This document shows, one piece after another, positions 34,723-44,053 of a stretch of DNA of 64,000 nt. The notes under the pieces were generated by a model. That model saw nothing but the letters and a program-made list of their open reading frames with translations, made no database searches and was not told where the DNA came from. How positions within the stretch are numbered: the stretch's first letter is position 1; each line of letters opens with the position of its first letter. The DNA is from JAWXUK01 sp044432725 (GTDB lineage Bacteria > Bacillota > Clostridia > Oscillospirales > Oscillospiraceae), in assembly GCA_044432725.1 (NCBI GenBank), contig JAWXUL010000003.1:124001-188000 (forward strand), in the 5' to 3' direction. The position numbers were made by a program, and so were the translations under genes.

Positions 34723-36358
34723 CGGGTTGTTCCCCACCTTTCATCAGATTTCTCAGCAAGCTTGCTGCAATCTCTGGATTATTACCCACAAAGGTACGCA
34801 ATTCTTTGCGCAATTCCATACTTTTCTCAGTGTTCACATCCATGATGTCCGCACCATCCACTGGCGCCAGAGCTGCGATTTCTGCTGCTGCTTGCTCTGC
34901 TTCCAAACGACGTTCCTCTTCTTCTGCTGCAAGAGCTGCCTCTTCTTCTTCTCTGCGTTTTTTGCGCACCAAAAGAATAATGATAATGACAATGATCAGG
35001 AACAAGGCAACGCCTGCAACCACTGCAAGCCAGACCCAAGTTGGAATACTATCGTCTTCTTCCACTTCATAAGAAGCAAAAGGTCCAAAAAGAACGCTCA
35101 CTTTTTCTTCAGCTAATTCTGAAGAAATTCGTGCAGAAGTAGAGACATAATTGATCACTTGTTCTTCTGACAAGCTTTCACCATTCTCACTGGCAGAGTT
35201 AATCACAACACCGATTTGCACATCTGTGATTACAGCAGCGATTTCCTCTTTTTGGGTATTGACTTCTGGAATTGCATAATCAATCTGACCTGAGTTATAT
35301 CCTTGCCAGTCTAACTCGCCATCACCGTCCGTATCAGCTGGATAGGTTGGGATATCAGAATTAGGTGTCGTTCCCACCAATCCCCCAATATAAACGCCAT
35401 CATTTCCGTAAACAGCGCCACTCCAGATTTGACTGTTGATGATCCCTGCACCATCATCAGGGTTCTCTGGGTCGATTCCATATTCTGGCATGGGATATTC
35501 AGTGGAAGTAGAATATTTTCTGTCAATATCCACCTCGGAATTCACCGTGATACGGATATTAGAAATGTCATAAACAGCACCCAAGGACATCATCAATTCA
35601 GTTCGAATTTGATTGTTCACATACTGTTGGAGTTCAAGTTTTAAATAACTCGCCTCTCCAGAGGATACAGCACTAGAGCCTGACTCTGTATAAGTGTTAC
35701 CCAGATTATCTGCAATGGTGATATCTTCAGGTGACAAATCAGAGACACCGTGGGCAACCCCCAAACGGATTGCATTGGCAACATCTGCACTGAGTGTTGT
35801 ATTGTTTTTCAAATCCACATAAACAAATGCAGTTGTTTTGGTCAAATTACTGCTATCCAAAACATAAACTCTGTTTTCCCCTTCAGAAATAGTAACTGAT
35901 GCATTTTCCACACCGTTAAAGTTCCGAATCGTCGCTGCCAAGCGATCTTGCAATTCATAAGTAGAAGCAATTACTTTATCCGTATCAGTCGACATAGACC
36001 CTACCATAGAATTATAGGTCTGATACGCCATACCAGAATCAGGAATCCCCAACATATAAATAGCTGCTCTCAAAGGATCTGCTGTTCCTTCTGGCACCGA
36101 GATATTCCCATTGTCTACATCTATTTTATAATCAAGCACATTGTTTTCTAACATGTACTCAGTGATTTTTTGCATATCATTGGCATTCAAATCATAAAAA
36201 ACCACTTCATAGTCTTTATTTTGTAATACCAACCAGCGAGCAAAACAAATAATCAGTATGACCGCCAACACAACGCCCAAAAGGATTTTTGTTTTTGTGC
36301 CCATTTCTGCAAAGAAAGATTTGATTTTCTCCCAGTTTTCATTCACTTTTTCTTTCAA
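34712..36358 (-). CDS. fliF: Flagellar MS-ring protein FliF
   Basis: FliF forms the MS ring in the membrane. A membrane helix lies at about residues 22-45 and a second at about 440-465 (WLAVVAGVALFLIIVIII). Between them are ring-building motifs and a variable periplasmic-side region, here external, containing DPENPDDGAG and DTDGDGELDWQGY. The C-terminal tail that binds FliG ends the protein (VGNNPEIAASLLRNLM). Length 548 is normal. Confidence 0.94.
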   Translation of the reverse strand: MKEKVNENWEKIKSFFAEMGTKTKILLGVVLAVILIICFARWLVLQNKDYEVVFYDLNANDMQKITEYMLENNVLDYKIDVDNGNISVPEGTADPLRAAIYMLGIPDSGMAYQTYNSMVGSMSTDTDKVIASTYELQDRLAATIRNFNGVENASVTISEGENRVYVLDSSNLTKTTAFVYVDLKNNTTLSADVANAIRLGVAHGVSDLSPEDITIADNLGNTYTESGSSAVSSGEASYLKLELQQYVNNQIRTELMMSLGAVYDISNIRITVNSEVDIDRKYSTSTEYPMPEYGIDPENPDDGAGIINSQIWSGAVYGNDGVYIGGLVGTTPNSDIPTYPADTDGDGELDWQGYNSGQIDYAIPEVNTQKEEIAAVITDVQIGVVINSASENGESLSEEQVINYVSTSARISSELAEEKVSVLFGPFASYEVEEDDSIPTWVWLAVVAGVALFLIIVIIIILLVRKKRREEEEAALAAEEEERRLEAEQAAAEIAALAPVDGADIMDVNTEKSMELRKELRTFVGNNPEIAASLLRNLMKGGEQPDAT

Positions 36359-36420
36359 TCTTTCTCCCCCTTACTGTCTTTTTTCACTTTAACCAAAGCG
36401 ATTGAGACATTTCTCATAAA

Positions 36421-36810
36421 TCAAATGCTCATTTTAATAATTTCGTTATAAGCATCTAAAGATCTAGTCCGTAATTGGGTCAAAAGTTCAATCGCAGTTT
36501 GTGCTTTGGTTGTCGCAATCGTTAGTTCAGCAGGGTTGTCCAACTGACCAACAGCAAGAAGATATTCCATTTGATTTTTTTCTGCATCTGTGGTGCGTAC
36601 ATTTTCCACAGCAGAGGTCAAAATATCAGAAAAGGCAGCTCCGCCATTTGTTTCTTCCACTACAGTAGTGTTGCTATCAAAAATAGGTGTAATTGTGTTT
36701 GCCAGCCCCATCTCACTTAAGCCAGACAATGCTGAAATTTGATTTCCACTGATGCTAGAGATTGCTGAAATACTGTTCCCTCCAAGAGAGGAGATTGCTG
36801 AAATATCCAT
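36421..36810 (-). CDS. fliE: Flagellar hook-basal body complex protein FliE
   Basis: FliE joins the MS ring to the rod. The C-terminal half has the family pattern (MEYLLAVGQLDNPAELTIA, then TQLRTRSLDAYNEIIKM). The N-terminal 35 residues are a Ser/Ile/Gly-rich repeat (SAISSLGG, SAISSISG, SALSGLS). The ATG at 36810 follows GGAAGGAAA, giving 129 residues. Confidence 0.9.
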   Translation of the reverse strand: MDISAISSLGGNSISAISSISGNQISALSGLSEMGLANTITPIFDSNTTVVEETNGGAAFSDILTSAVENVRTTDAEKNQMEYLLAVGQLDNPAELTIATTKAQTAIELLTQLRTRSLDAYNEIIKMSI

Positions 36811-36871
36811 ACTTATTTCCTTCCCATACAAAGACAAGTCGGTCTTTGTCCATTTAAACTTCTTTTAAAAA

Positions 36872-37333
36872 TTAACGCCCGATTTCAAGTCCCTTAGCAG
36901 TAATAGACTTCATCAAATTCAAAATCGTTACATTGGCAGAATATGCCTGACTTGCTGCCATAGCATCTGCCATCTCTACCACCAAATCCACATTAGGATA
37001 GTGGACATAACCAAACTCGTCGGCATCTTCGTGGCTAGGATCATAGACCATCTTCAAGTCAGAAGGGTCTTCCACAATCTCTGTCACCATAACGCCACCT
37101 GTGGCTGTATACTCCTGATTACTCACCGTCCCACCAATCGCCTCAGACAAGGCAAGACGAAAGCTGTCCCGTCCACCTTGGGCTTCAAATACCACCATTT
37201 TACGACGATAAGACTCCCCATCCTCGGTGCGTGTGGTGTTCATATTTGCCACGTTTTCCGAGACTACATCCATCCGAAGCTGTTGTGCTGTCAGCCCAGA
37301 GGACACGATATTAAAAGAACTTAAAAAAGCCAT
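36872..37333 (-). CDS. flgC: Flagellar basal body rod protein FlgC
   Basis: Proximal rod protein. It begins AFLSSFNIVSSGLTAQQLRMD, containing the FNIVSSGLTAQ pattern, and ends with the ANVTILNLMKSITAKGLEIG rod helix. ATG 37333 follows AGGAGTG and gives 153 residues; the frame itself opens at 37366. Confidence 0.95.
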   Translation of the reverse strand: MAFLSSFNIVSSGLTAQQLRMDVVSENVANMNTTRTEDGESYRRKMVVFEAQGGRDSFRLALSEAIGGTVSNQEYTATGGVMVTEIVEDPSDLKMVYDPSHEDADEFGYVHYPNVDLVVEMADAMAASQAYSANVTILNLMKSITAKGLEIGR

Positions 37334-37381
37334 CTTCTTCACTCCTATACTTTGATAAAATAACACTCAAAAAAGCTTGTT

Positions 37382-37768
37382 TTAGCCTGAAATCACGCCA
37401 CGCAAAATAGAAAATTCACTGTTGATTGAATTGAGGACATATTGTAGTTGGAAATTGTTTCTCATGGCTTCAATTTCTTGCTCCCCTACATCCACACCAT
37501 TTTGGTCTGATGTATACAGCTCTGTACTCGCTTCGTAAACATAAGGTGTTGCTCTTTGGATATTTTCAGCAACCTCCCAACTTTTCAAATTATCATTGAC
37601 GGCATTGATCAAAGTTGCTTGAAACCCAGATTCAAACTGGACATACTTCGCCTTATAATTTGGTGTTTCAGCATTTGCCACATTATCCGCAATCACAGCT
37701 TGCTTTTGCCAAAGATAGTCCATAGAACTCTCTAGCATATGCATATTATTAGAAATTAATGTATTCAC
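37382..37768 (-). CDS. flgB: Flagellar basal body rod protein FlgB
   Basis: Proximal rod protein of 128 residues and first gene of the early unit. It has WQKQAVIADNVANAETPNYK at the N-terminus, the rod motif of the family, and FQLQYVLNSINSEFSILRGVI at the end. GGAG precedes the start. A near-consensus promoter lies about 100 bp upstream. Confidence 0.95.
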   Translation of the reverse strand: MNTLISNNMHMLESSMDYLWQKQAVIADNVANAETPNYKAKYVQFESGFQATLINAVNDNLKSWEVAENIQRATPYVYEASTELYTSDQNGVDVGEQEIEAMRNNFQLQYVLNSINSEFSILRGVISG

Positions 37769-37864
37769 AATAAGTCACTCCTTTTACTTGTCATAATCTG
37801 ACTTCATCTTATACACATCCCTCTGATTCTCAAGAAAAAAACAGGGTATGGCATATTTCTTAAC

Positions 37865-37893
37865 ATTATAATATATAATGTAGAATTTTGCAA
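37865..37893 (-). promoter_or_regulatory. Sigma-A promoter of the early flagellar operon
   Basis: Minus-strand -35 TTGCAA (37888-37893), exactly 17 bp spacer, and -10 TATAAT (37865-37870). The expected start is about 90 bases upstream of flgB. It drives flgB through cheV. No FliA-type sequence is seen here, which fits an early class operon. Confidence 0.8.
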
Positions 37894-38037
37894 TAGTTTT
37901 TATGAAATTTGTTGTAAAAAAAATTATAAAAGTTTTTCCAGTCTCTTTACCAAGAAAAGTCTTTTCCTGTATATTTTAGCTAAAAATAACCTTTTTATTG
38001 GTTTTTTATGGAATTTCATGGTTTTTATCCCTGAAAA

Positions 38038-38095
38038 GCAAAAAAAAGATATCACCAGCCTCGGGATTTTTTCCCATTTTGGCTCGTAATATCTT
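38038..38095 (-). terminator. Terminator of the flgM-csrA operon
   Basis: On the minus strand AAGATATTACGAGCC pairs with GGCTGGTGATATCTT over about 15 bp with one mismatch and one wobble; a nested GGG/CCC stem closes the tip. Eight or more U follow. It lies about 115 bases after the csrA stop, upstream of the flgB promoter, and separates the two flagellar units. Confidence 0.8.
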
Positions 38096-38210
38096 TTGTG
38101 AATAGTTTGTAAACTTTTTGTAAATTTTTTAGCAAAGACCTTTTAGCTTCTTTTTTCCTCACATTTGAAGGAATCTTTAGCTGTAAAAAAAGAGTGCGAG
38201 AAGCAAAGTT

Positions 38211-38447
38211 CTATTTTTTCTCTCCCTCTTGTTGCAGCATTTGAAGCAAAGCCAGAGGAGAAGCATTCTCCTGAGAGGCAGCTCGGTTTTCTTCTGCTGC
38301 CACCTTTAGTTCACTGCGCAATATTTGGATATATTTGGGTGCATCCACTGCCAAGCGGACCCGACCACCCTCCACTGCTAAGACAGTGACAGTAGTCTCG
38401 TCGCCAATTAAAACAGACTCGCCCACTTTTCGTTGCAAAACTAACAT
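38211..38447 (-). CDS. csrA: Translational regulator CsrA
   Basis: An RNA-binding dimer that blocks translation by binding GGA motifs in leaders; in Bacillus its target is flagellin mRNA. The sequence MLVLQRKVGESVLIGDE and the GGRVRLAVDAP segment are diagnostic. It is 78 residues, longer at the C-terminus than the about 61-residue enteric protein but like Firmicute forms. It overlaps the end of fliW by 7 bp, so regulator and antagonist are co-produced. Confidence 0.96.
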   Translation of the reverse strand: MLVLQRKVGESVLIGDETTVTVLAVEGGRVRLAVDAPKYIQILRSELKVAAEENRAASQENASPLALLQMLQQEGEKK

Positions 38448-38887
38448 GAAGCTCCCTCTTTTCCTGCAAAATCAGAAAGAAGATGTCGCATTTCATATTG
38501 GTCCAAAATCACTTGTTTTGCTTTTCTTGTCACATCATTAATCACAATGGGACATTTAAAATTTACCGTGCTTCGTGATAAAGGCTCTTTCACCACACAC
38601 AATGTGTAATAGCACAAATCTTCGCTCTGACTGACCCCCATAGAGGCAAGCTCTTTTTCGGTTAAAATAGGTGCATAGGCTTTGTTCAGAAAAAAAGGAT
38701 TCATCGCAACAAAGGCAAGGGTTGGCGTATGAACGCTTTGAAAGCAAAGCATACTTTCTCCACTCCCCTCAAATGGGATGAGCAAAAATTCTTTTTCATA
38801 CTCAAAACCAAAAAGTCCCTCTGAAAAATGTAACACACTCTCCTCGTCACAGCGAACAGCACCAAAATATTTTGTTTCTAGTTCCAT
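38441..38887 (-). CDS. fliW: Flagellar assembly factor FliW
   Basis: FliW binds flagellin and CsrA in a partner switch: when flagellin is exported, FliW frees and sequesters CsrA. Seen are ETKYFGAVRCDEESVLHF, EGLFGFE and FKCPIVIN, all family markers. The ATG at 38887 follows GGGGGA; a TTG codon 12 bp upstream is less likely. Length 148. Confidence 0.95.
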   Translation of the reverse strand: MELETKYFGAVRCDEESVLHFSEGLFGFEYEKEFLLIPFEGSGESMLCFQSVHTPTLAFVAMNPFFLNKAYAPILTEKELASMGVSQSEDLCYYTLCVVKEPLSRSTVNFKCPIVINDVTRKAKQVILDQYEMRHLLSDFAGKEGASC

Positions 38888-38899
38888 ACAATCCCCCAA

Positions 38900-39499
38900 C
38901 TATCCTGAATAATTTGGATCAGAAGATTTTGGCACATACATGGGTCCTCCCACATAACGAACAATCACATCAGGACGTTGTGTCATTTCAAGCTCTATTG
39001 ACCCAGGGGTAAACTTAAGTTCTTGCTCGGTGATATCCCAATCAAATTGCAATTCATCAGGTTGAAATTGAATATCAATTTCTCCTGGTTCTACTGTTAC
39101 AGTAGGCGCCACTTTGGGAATGAAATCGATGCCGATATTCATACTCACATTTTTGAAAGAATCTTGTCTTGCAAACTGTGTCAACATCTCCTGACCAAGC
39201 TTTGCCTTCATTTGCTGTTGTCCTCTGGAAGCAAACTTAGACGTGGCTTGATCTGCCACACTATTCCCCTTTGCTGCATATTGTTCAATGTGGTCACCCA
39301 CCGTCATAAAACCTTCACCAATGGATTTTCTTGTTTGATAAGTATCCACATGAACCTTTGCCGCTTTGGTTTGGATCTCTACCCCCCCTGGATTACGGCT
39401 CATTTTTTGTTGTGCACTTGCATTCACATATTCTAATTTCGCATCTGTTCTTCTCAACTCGATTTGAGCAGGTACAATTTGAAGTTCGATCATTTGCAT
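38900..39499 (-). CDS. DUF6470 family protein (YviE-like)
   Basis: A 199-residue soluble protein. The N-terminus IELQIVPAQIELRRTDAKLE and the repeated IDIQF, LQFDW, LKFTPGSIELEM strands are typical of the family found between flgL and fliW in Firmicutes (YviE of Bacillus). The function is unknown. Gene position implies a role in late flagellar assembly (inference). Confidence 0.85.
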   Translation of the reverse strand: MQMIELQIVPAQIELRRTDAKLEYVNASAQQKMSRNPGGVEIQTKAAKVHVDTYQTRKSIGEGFMTVGDHIEQYAAKGNSVADQATSKFASRGQQQMKAKLGQEMLTQFARQDSFKNVSMNIGIDFIPKVAPTVTVEPGEIDIQFQPDELQFDWDITEQELKFTPGSIELEMTQRPDVIVRYVGGPMYVPKSSDPNYSG

Positions 39500-39543
39500 T
39501 CTAATTCAGCTCCTTTCAAAAAAATGGTTCCTACGAAAAGATA

Positions 39544-39575
39544 GGGAACCTCTAAAAAAGTTTTCAGAGGTTTCC
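39544..39575 (-). other. Hairpin between flgL and the DUF6470 gene
   Basis: GGAACCTCT pairs with AGAGGTTTCC with one bulge and a 12-base A/T loop. No U-run follows on the minus strand. Possible processing or stability element in the 95-bp gap. Confidence 0.4.
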
Positions 39576-39594
39576 TTTGGTTTCCTGTTAATGA

Positions 39595-40644
39595 TTACAT
39601 ATAATCTAACAAGGATTGACTTAAAATTTGTGTGCCGATTTGCAAACAAGCTGTATAGCAATATTGTTGCCAACTCATTTCCATAATCGCTTCTGCTGGA
39701 TCCACGTCTTCGATATCTGTGATGCGCTCATTCATATTATCTCTTGCATCAATCAAATAAGTTTCATTGGCTTTCAAGAAGGTTTGCTTCACGTCAAGTT
39801 CCACATATTGCCCTGTGGAATAATCAAGGGCAGCACTAAATTTATCCAACAAACGGGAAGCATCCTCTGCCACACTTGCATCAGGATAAGCGCCAGAATC
39901 AGGGTCACAAGAAGCAAGAAGATCTCCTATTTCCTTCACCAAGCTAACTAAGTTCTTTGGATCTCCGTCCTCGTCCACACCAAATCCAGTAAAATCAATC
40001 CCAGAAAAGGCATTGTTAAAGGCAGTGGTGTCAACCAAAGTACCATTTGCTCCTTCCGTTTCTGACAAGCCCAAACCTACGTCGACAAAATTATTCTCGT
40101 TTTCCCCTGTCATTTCCTTCAATTTGTAATAATCCGCTGTCCCTGGGCTAGCATTCACATTCACTCCACGATAAAGCAAATTTCCAGTGTCTTCGCACCA
40201 AGAAAATGGCACAGTGCTACCATCATCACCAGAAAATACAAACTTATCTGTATACTGACCATTCAGCGCATTCACCATGGAATCAGCAACCTCTTGCAAC
40301 TCGATGCCCAAAACTTGGCGACCAGTCCCTGTGGGGTCATTCAACGCCTCCACAATAGAACTTTTCGCATCCAAACCATAAGAATCCACCACAGTCCCTG
40401 CCACAGTCCAAGCAACTTGGACCTTTGCCATGGTAGTCCGTGTGTTTTGTAAAGCGTTTTCATTACGCCATAAAGAACGTCTCATAGACCACGCCAATGT
40501 GGCACCGGTTGGATCTTCGGAATAACTGCTGAAATTCCGTCCAGTTTGCACTTTGGTTGACGCATCATTTAATTGATTGGTAGAGGACATGAGATTATAA
40601 TTATAATTATTCATCATCATGCCTGTCGTTACTCTAAAATTCAT
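39595..40644 (-). CDS. flgL: Flagellar hook-associated protein FlgL
   Basis: Hook-filament junction protein 3, flagellin-like. It begins FRVTTGMMMNNYNYNLMSS with TNQLNDASTKVQTGRNF and SEDPTGA, typical of FlgL. The C-terminal helix ends YTACLQIGTQILSQSLLDYM. Length 349 is ordinary. It lies 15 bp after flgK. Confidence 0.93.
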   Translation of the reverse strand: MNFRVTTGMMMNNYNYNLMSSTNQLNDASTKVQTGRNFSSYSEDPTGATLAWSMRRSLWRNENALQNTRTTMAKVQVAWTVAGTVVDSYGLDAKSSIVEALNDPTGTGRQVLGIELQEVADSMVNALNGQYTDKFVFSGDDGSTVPFSWCEDTGNLLYRGVNVNASPGTADYYKLKEMTGENENNFVDVGLGLSETEGANGTLVDTTAFNNAFSGIDFTGFGVDEDGDPKNLVSLVKEIGDLLASCDPDSGAYPDASVAEDASRLLDKFSAALDYSTGQYVELDVKQTFLKANETYLIDARDNMNERITDIEDVDPAEAIMEMSWQQYCYTACLQIGTQILSQSLLDYM

Positions 40645-40659
40645 AATATCCTCCTAATG

Positions 40660-43600
40660 TTACATGTTCAGCAACACTTCAAGCACCTCATCCAAAGTAG
40701 TCATCAGCTTTGCCGCTGCCACATAGGCCTTTTGATAGGTCATCATGTTTGTCGCTTCATCATTTAAATCCACGCCAGACACACTCAGTCGATTGTTGTC
40801 TAAAGCAAGTGCCGAAGAGTCGTAATTCACCAACAACGTGGTTGTTGTTTGAATGTCCTGTGCCAAAGTACTGGTGGTATTCACCAACATACCTTGGAAA
40901 GAACCGTTAAAGAATTCATTCTTCCCTGTCCAAGCATCTGTAGAAACATCCTTGGCATCATACTGCATATCCGCATCCATGGCGGTGATAAATTTCAACA
41001 CATTGCTATTATCTGTGGTACCTGGGCTTTCACCCTTTGCTGTGATAATACGCACCTCACCAATGGACCAATCTCGAGAAATAGAGATGTTTGAAGCCGT
41101 GATTCCAGAGGAATCGTTTGTATTACCATTATTACTAATCAAAGTGCCTGCTTTTTGGAAATTCGCATATTCTGGAGTCAATACACCACTATCTTGCAAA
41201 ATTTCCCAATCACTATAATTCTTCATCGCCATATCATAGGTGATTTCGTCCCCAGCTTCGTTGGTAATGGGAGAGCCGTTTTTATCTAAGAAGCAATCGT
41301 TCTTTTCATCATAGTCATACATGGCAGCAGGGTCATAGATTTCTTGGGTGATGACACCATCGCAACTCACCATGGTTGGTACTCGAATGCCGTACTCCAA
41401 ATCCCAGTCTTCCACAGTGGTATCAATGCGCTCACCTGTTTCAACATCCCAATAAGCATTATCATTAAAACGAACCACTACTTCGCCATCACCATTTTCA
41501 TATTGAGCATAACCGCTCTCGCCTACTTCTGTGCCTTCTTCTAGTTTATAAACATAATTACCATCCTCATCTGTATTATAAACTTGATTCCCGTCTAAAT
41601 CCAACACAGGATACTCGTCATTTGGATAGCCGTTGAGTAAAATGTCATAGTTTTCAGGCGTCAAAGTAGCAGCTGTCATATAAACAGGATTTCCATAAGA
41701 ATCCATCATCAGAGCCCCGTTCTCCAAAAGTTGGATTGGCTCGTAATACAAAACCCCATCTCTTTCCACTTCGTGAAGAAAATGCCCATCAGAATCCATC
41801 ATGAAATTAGGATGACGCACACCACCATAGTCACCATCCGCATCAGAAGCATAGATATACTTCTCATACAAAGTCATGGCAGGCTCATCTGTATAATCCA
41901 AGTCATACATATTACTGGTGTTCACTTTGACTGTTTCCACAGTGCCATCACTCAAAGTGATGGTGGCATACATGATTTCATACATTGGATTCCCATTGGA
42001 ATCCAGTTGCAAAATAGCATCATCAGCAGGATCCAACACAGGATCTGCTGTATAATCCACAGGTGGATCATAAATGGGTTTATTACAGTCATAGAAGTTC
42101 CCATCATCATCCACAGCAAAAATATCATCAGGATTCAAGGTGTTTAAGGAATTAAACACCTCTGCAAATTTTTGAGCAAGAGAATCCAAAGCCATTTGAT
42201 AATAAGGAATCCCACGAGTGGTGGTGGCATCAGGATTCATGGAAATTTCCAATTTACTGGAATATTCCCCTTCCCCTGTCAACATTTCACGATGTCCTTG
42301 CAGTGCACCAGAGATAACGATATCGCTCAACAAAATATCTGCAGTAATCTCACGATTACTGAGATCCTTCATATAATTGCCCTTCGCATCTTTCATTGCT
42401 GTTAAGGTAATCAAATAAGTATTGTCGTTGTCATTACCATCCTGCACGTTGTTGTTCATCTGTACAACGCTTTCCACTACTTCCAAAGTAGCAGGTGTGG
42501 TAATATCATAATCTTCATCATAATTTGGAGTTGTAAGAGGATTTCCCCCAGCAGCAACTGCCTCCGCTGCTGCTAGTTTATCTGCATCATAATCCGGGTT
42601 GTCGATCTCATAACTGGTCGCATATTCAGGATTATTTGTGGTATAGGCAACATAAACGCTACCATCAGCATTCAGTTTCCACGTACCAGTCTCATCATCA
42701 ATGACACCCACTGCAAACTGACCACCCATCCAGCCACCATCTTCGTTCACAGGTGCTTGACCGACTAAAATGGATTCTGGTGCTTCTACTGGATAATTTG
42801 ATCCAGTAGAATCGAAATCAGGATAACCTTTAAATCCAGTGTAATACTCGTTGGGCTGAGGCCCTGCCAGCCGTGCATCATACACAGGATTGCCGTTCTT
42901 ATCCAGCCACGCAGCATCACTGTTATCAGGATAATATGGGTTCAACCAAGGTTTCGATTGATCTGCGTAGTTGGTGGGATTACCATCTAAATCAACATAC
43001 ATATAACTGGTCAATCTATCATATTGGAAATAGGAACTACCATCAGGATAAATCTCTGGATTTGGCATTTCTACCATTTCTTCCATGGTCAACTGGGTGC
43101 AGAACAAACCATCCACCAAAGCTGTGTCTGTCCCAGCAATATTAATGGTCAGATTTTCCACAATCAAGCCCATGCCAATATCTTCTTCACTGTAAATGAC
43201 ATCAATGCCGATCATGCCAGATAATTCATCAATCAGCAAGTTACGCATATCACGAAGCGCCAAAGCTTCATCCCCATAAATGCCAGCATTACGAATTTGT
43301 TCGTTTAATTCACGAATCCCTGTCAACATCAAATTGGTGGCATCGATATCAGAATTATAACTGGAAAGCTGATTGGTTTCGATGTTATCCAGTTGCTCTG
43401 CATAGCTGTTGAACAGTTGTGCCAAAGTTTCGCAAGCAGAACGCACCAATGTATCATATTCCTCAGAACCAGTATAGGTGCTCAGGTTTTGAAGCATTTC
43501 CACAATCTCACTAAATTGTGCTTCGATAATACCAAAGTCAGCTTCACCAGAAGCAACTTCGTCCAAAACATTTGCCAAATCGCTCAAGCCAGAAAGCTTT

Positions 43601-43893
43601 GTTTCCTCTTCCCCCACATAGGTTGCCATATCACGGTAACGGATATCCATATAGATATCACGATATTGATAAATGGCATCAGAACTAACCCCTGTTCCGA
43701 AGTTCAAACTCCCTCCAGAGGCAAGCTGATCCACCCCGCCCACATACATAGGAGAGGTGCTAAGATATTGGCGACAATATCCATCAGTGTTAATATTTGC
43801 TATATTATTCCCTGTCACATTCAGCGCAGAAGAGGAAGCGTAAATCGCCAGTCTTGCTATGCCGAAGGAGGAAAAAGTACCTAAAACTGACAT
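40660..43893 (-). CDS. flgK: Flagellar hook-associated protein FlgK, greatly enlarged
   Basis: Hook-filament junction protein 1. The N-terminus (LNVTGNNIANINTDGY, residues 24-39) and C-terminus (about 1040-1077, NMMTYQKAYVAAAKLM) are standard FlgK, as is the central IPYYQMALDSLAQKFAEVFN near 563-582. Family members are mostly 450-650 residues; this has 1077. The extra sequence forms two blocks, about residues 275-480 and 590-905, rich in Asp, Gly, Asn, Pro and Tyr, with a recurring D-x-D/N-G-N-x-x-Y motif (positions about 301, 331, 596, 631, 731, 765, 775, 870). The reading frame is intact and base composition is unremarkable, so it is not a fusion error. Start follows GCGAGGAATAG. Confidence 0.92.
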   Translation of the reverse strand: MSVLGTFSSFGIARLAIYASSSALNVTGNNIANINTDGYCRQYLSTSPMYVGGVDQLASGGSLNFGTGVSSDAIYQYRDIYMDIRYRDMATYVGEEETKLSGLSDLANVLDEVASGEADFGIIEAQFSEIVEMLQNLSTYTGSEEYDTLVRSACETLAQLFNSYAEQLDNIETNQLSSYNSDIDATNLMLTGIRELNEQIRNAGIYGDEALALRDMRNLLIDELSGMIGIDVIYSEEDIGMGLIVENLTINIAGTDTALVDGLFCTQLTMEEMVEMPNPEIYPDGSSYFQYDRLTSYMYVDLDGNPTNYADQSKPWLNPYYPDNSDAAWLDKNGNPVYDARLAGPQPNEYYTGFKGYPDFDSTGSNYPVEAPESILVGQAPVNEDGGWMGGQFAVGVIDDETGTWKLNADGSVYVAYTTNNPEYATSYEIDNPDYDADKLAAAEAVAAGGNPLTTPNYDEDYDITTPATLEVVESVVQMNNNVQDGNDNDNTYLITLTAMKDAKGNYMKDLSNREITADILLSDIVISGALQGHREMLTGEGEYSSKLEISMNPDATTTRGIPYYQMALDSLAQKFAEVFNSLNTLNPDDIFAVDDDGNFYDCNKPIYDPPVDYTADPVLDPADDAILQLDSNGNPMYEIMYATITLSDGTVETVKVNTSNMYDLDYTDEPAMTLYEKYIYASDADGDYGGVRHPNFMMDSDGHFLHEVERDGVLYYEPIQLLENGALMMDSYGNPVYMTAATLTPENYDILLNGYPNDEYPVLDLDGNQVYNTDEDGNYVYKLEEGTEVGESGYAQYENGDGEVVVRFNDNAYWDVETGERIDTTVEDWDLEYGIRVPTMVSCDGVITQEIYDPAAMYDYDEKNDCFLDKNGSPITNEAGDEITYDMAMKNYSDWEILQDSGVLTPEYANFQKAGTLISNNGNTNDSSGITASNISISRDWSIGEVRIITAKGESPGTTDNSNVLKFITAMDADMQYDAKDVSTDAWTGKNEFFNGSFQGMLVNTTSTLAQDIQTTTTLLVNYDSSALALDNNRLSVSGVDLNDEATNMMTYQKAYVAAAKLMTTLDEVLEVLLNM

Positions 43894-44053
43894 TTTCTAT
43901 TCCTCGCTTATTTGATAAAATTAGAGGGAAATCTAAAAACTCTCTTAAATGAAGCACCCAAGATTGGGTGAATTCACGTTCCCTCAATCCTTAAGGATTT
44001 TAGGTTAGAGAGGCTTAAACGTTCCCTAGAGGGATTCCCCCCCAATCGCAGAG
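43894..44053 (-). promoter_or_regulatory. Structured flgK leader with palindromes and GGA motifs
   Basis: The 160-bp flgN-flgK gap holds three short palindromes: TCCCTAGAGGGA (44023-44034), AATCCTTAAGGATT (43986-43999) and CACCCAAGATTGGGTG (43955-43970). The transcript has five GGA triplets, one within the flgK Shine-Dalgarno. This is the pattern of a CsrA target, and CsrA is encoded in the same operon. Binding is inferred, not shown. Confidence 0.4.
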
